DNA of 9,626 nucleotides from an uncultured Eubacteriales bacterium. GTDB lineage: Bacteria; Bacillota; Clostridia; Oscillospirales; Oscillospiraceae. The notes beneath the pieces are model-generated. The model did not search any database. It worked only from the letters and a program-made list of their open reading frames with translations, and was not told where the DNA came from. The stretch lies in the NCBI GenBank assembly GCA_900556535.1, contig USPI01000041.1:1-9626 (forward strand), in the 5' to 3' direction. Below, one piece after another: positions 9,231 to 9,626 of this stretch. The translations under genes and the position numbers were made by a program. Within the stretch, counting starts at the first letter, position 1, and each line of letters starts with the position of its first letter.

Positions 9231-9545
9231 TTACGCGTTCACTATCCTTTCCGCGATAAGCTGCGCAGCCCTTGCGCAGCGATTTTCAGCCTTGGCACGC
9301 AGCACGGCCTTCTTGTTTTCGGCCTTGAGATATATCTCGTTTGCCTGCGCCTCGGCGCTTGTCCTTGCAGCGGCTGTGCGTTCTGAGTTTTCCGCCTTCG
9401 CCTTTGCAACGGCCTCCTCCACATCCTTTTCGCCGGCCTTGTGTGCCTGCGCAATAATGCGCTTCGCGTCCGCCTGAGCCTCGGCGACGGTAAGGCACGC
9501 GGCCTCCTCGGCTGCGCTTATTCCGGCAATTTCATCAAATGCCAT
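9231..9545 (-). CDS. ntpF: V-type ATPase H-like/G-like subunit (peripheral stalk; NtpF)
   Basis: The second peripheral-stalk component, which forms a heterodimeric coiled coil with subunit E. The 104-aa product is almost entirely charged and alanine-rich helix (for example AEAQADAKRIIAQAHKAGEKDVEEA), with a short C-terminal LIAERIVNA similar to the endings of this family. Identification rests on size, composition and its position directly before subunit I, as in E. hirae, because the sequence itself is low-complexity. I chose the ATG at 9543-9545: it has AAGGGAGG 7 nt upstream, whereas the frame's upstream TTG (9561-9563) lies just before that ribosome site. It is probably the first gene of the operon, but the next gene upstream is out of view. 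Confidence 0.85.
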   Translation of the reverse strand: MAFDEIAGISAAEEAACLTVAEAQADAKRIIAQAHKAGEKDVEEAVAKAKAENSERTAAARTSAEAQANEIYLKAENKKAVLRAKAENRCARAAQLIAERIVNA

Positions 9546-9552
9546 CGGATCG

Positions 9553-9560
9553 CCTCCCTT
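9553..9560 (-). promoter_or_regulatory. Ribosome binding site of the first operon gene
   Basis: AAGGGAGG on the - strand, 7 nt before the ATG at 9543-9545. It excludes the upstream in-frame TTG as start. Confidence 0.75.
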
Positions 9561-9574
9561 CAAATAGTGTCTCT

Positions 9575-9593
9575 CCCATTTACGAAAAATGGG
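9575..9593 (-). promoter_or_regulatory. Leader hairpin upstream of the ATPase operon
   Basis: On the - strand CCCATTT and AAATGGG form a perfect 7-bp stem around a 5-nt loop, 14 nt upstream of the first ribosome site. No T-run follows in the operon direction, so it is not an ordinary terminator or attenuator. It could stabilise the 5' end of the message, be an inverted-repeat operator, or be chance. I see no convincing -35/-10 pair with normal spacing in the remaining bases to 9626, so the promoter is probably near or beyond the edge. Confidence 0.45.
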
Positions 9594-9626
9594 CCATCCA
9601 ATCCCGACAAGGATTTTTTATGCGTT

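Noticed and set aside
9546..9563. An upstream TTG start adding six residues to the H-like subunit
   Set aside because: The TTG lies just before the AAGGGAGG ribosome site that serves the ATG at 9543-9545, and it has no ribosome site of its own.
9600..9619. A possible + strand terminator (5-bp stem followed by Ts)
   Set aside because: The stem is short and AT-containing, and no + strand gene ends nearby in the window.

Overview
The window reads as an ordinary housekeeping region of a moderately GC-rich Gram-positive anaerobe. It is most likely a clostridial (Oscillospirales-like) gut or rumen bacterium. The basis is the gene order, strong purine-rich ribosome sites, GC-ending codons and resemblance to the Enterococcus hirae Na+-ATPase; this is inference, with no taxonomic marker present. 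I found no mobile element, CRISPR array, RNA gene or undescribed system.

Region 1 (1-838, + strand) is the C-terminal half or so of an AMP-forming acyl-CoA synthetase/ligase-type enzyme whose N-terminus lies upstream of the window. Region 2 (839-968) is a compact convergent intergenic stretch with two GC-rich hairpins. One is followed by a T-run for the + strand gene and the other by a T-run for the - strand operon, so the two transcripts probably overlap at their 3' ends.

Region 3 (969-9545, all - strand) is a complete nine-gene V/A-type ATPase operon. Read in the direction of transcription (right to left) it is H-like stalk subunit, I, K, E, C, F, A, B, D. In E. hirae names this is ntpF-I-K-E-C-G-A-B-D, the same order. 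Genes are tightly packed: intergenic gaps run from 0 to about 40 nt and two junctions overlap, which indicates one polycistronic message with translational coupling. Region 4 (9546-9626) is the start of the upstream leader, with a clear ribosome site and one perfect 7-bp hairpin; any promoter lies at or beyond the window edge.

Together the nine proteins make a full rotary enzyme: the A3B3 catalytic head, the D/F rotor axle on subunit C, two-part E/H-like peripheral stalks, the membrane stator I and the proteolipid ring K. The ring subunit keeps the residues that bind Na+ in E. hirae NtpK, so the enzyme is predicted to couple ATP to Na+ rather than H+ movement. Its working direction (pump or synthase) cannot be read from sequence.
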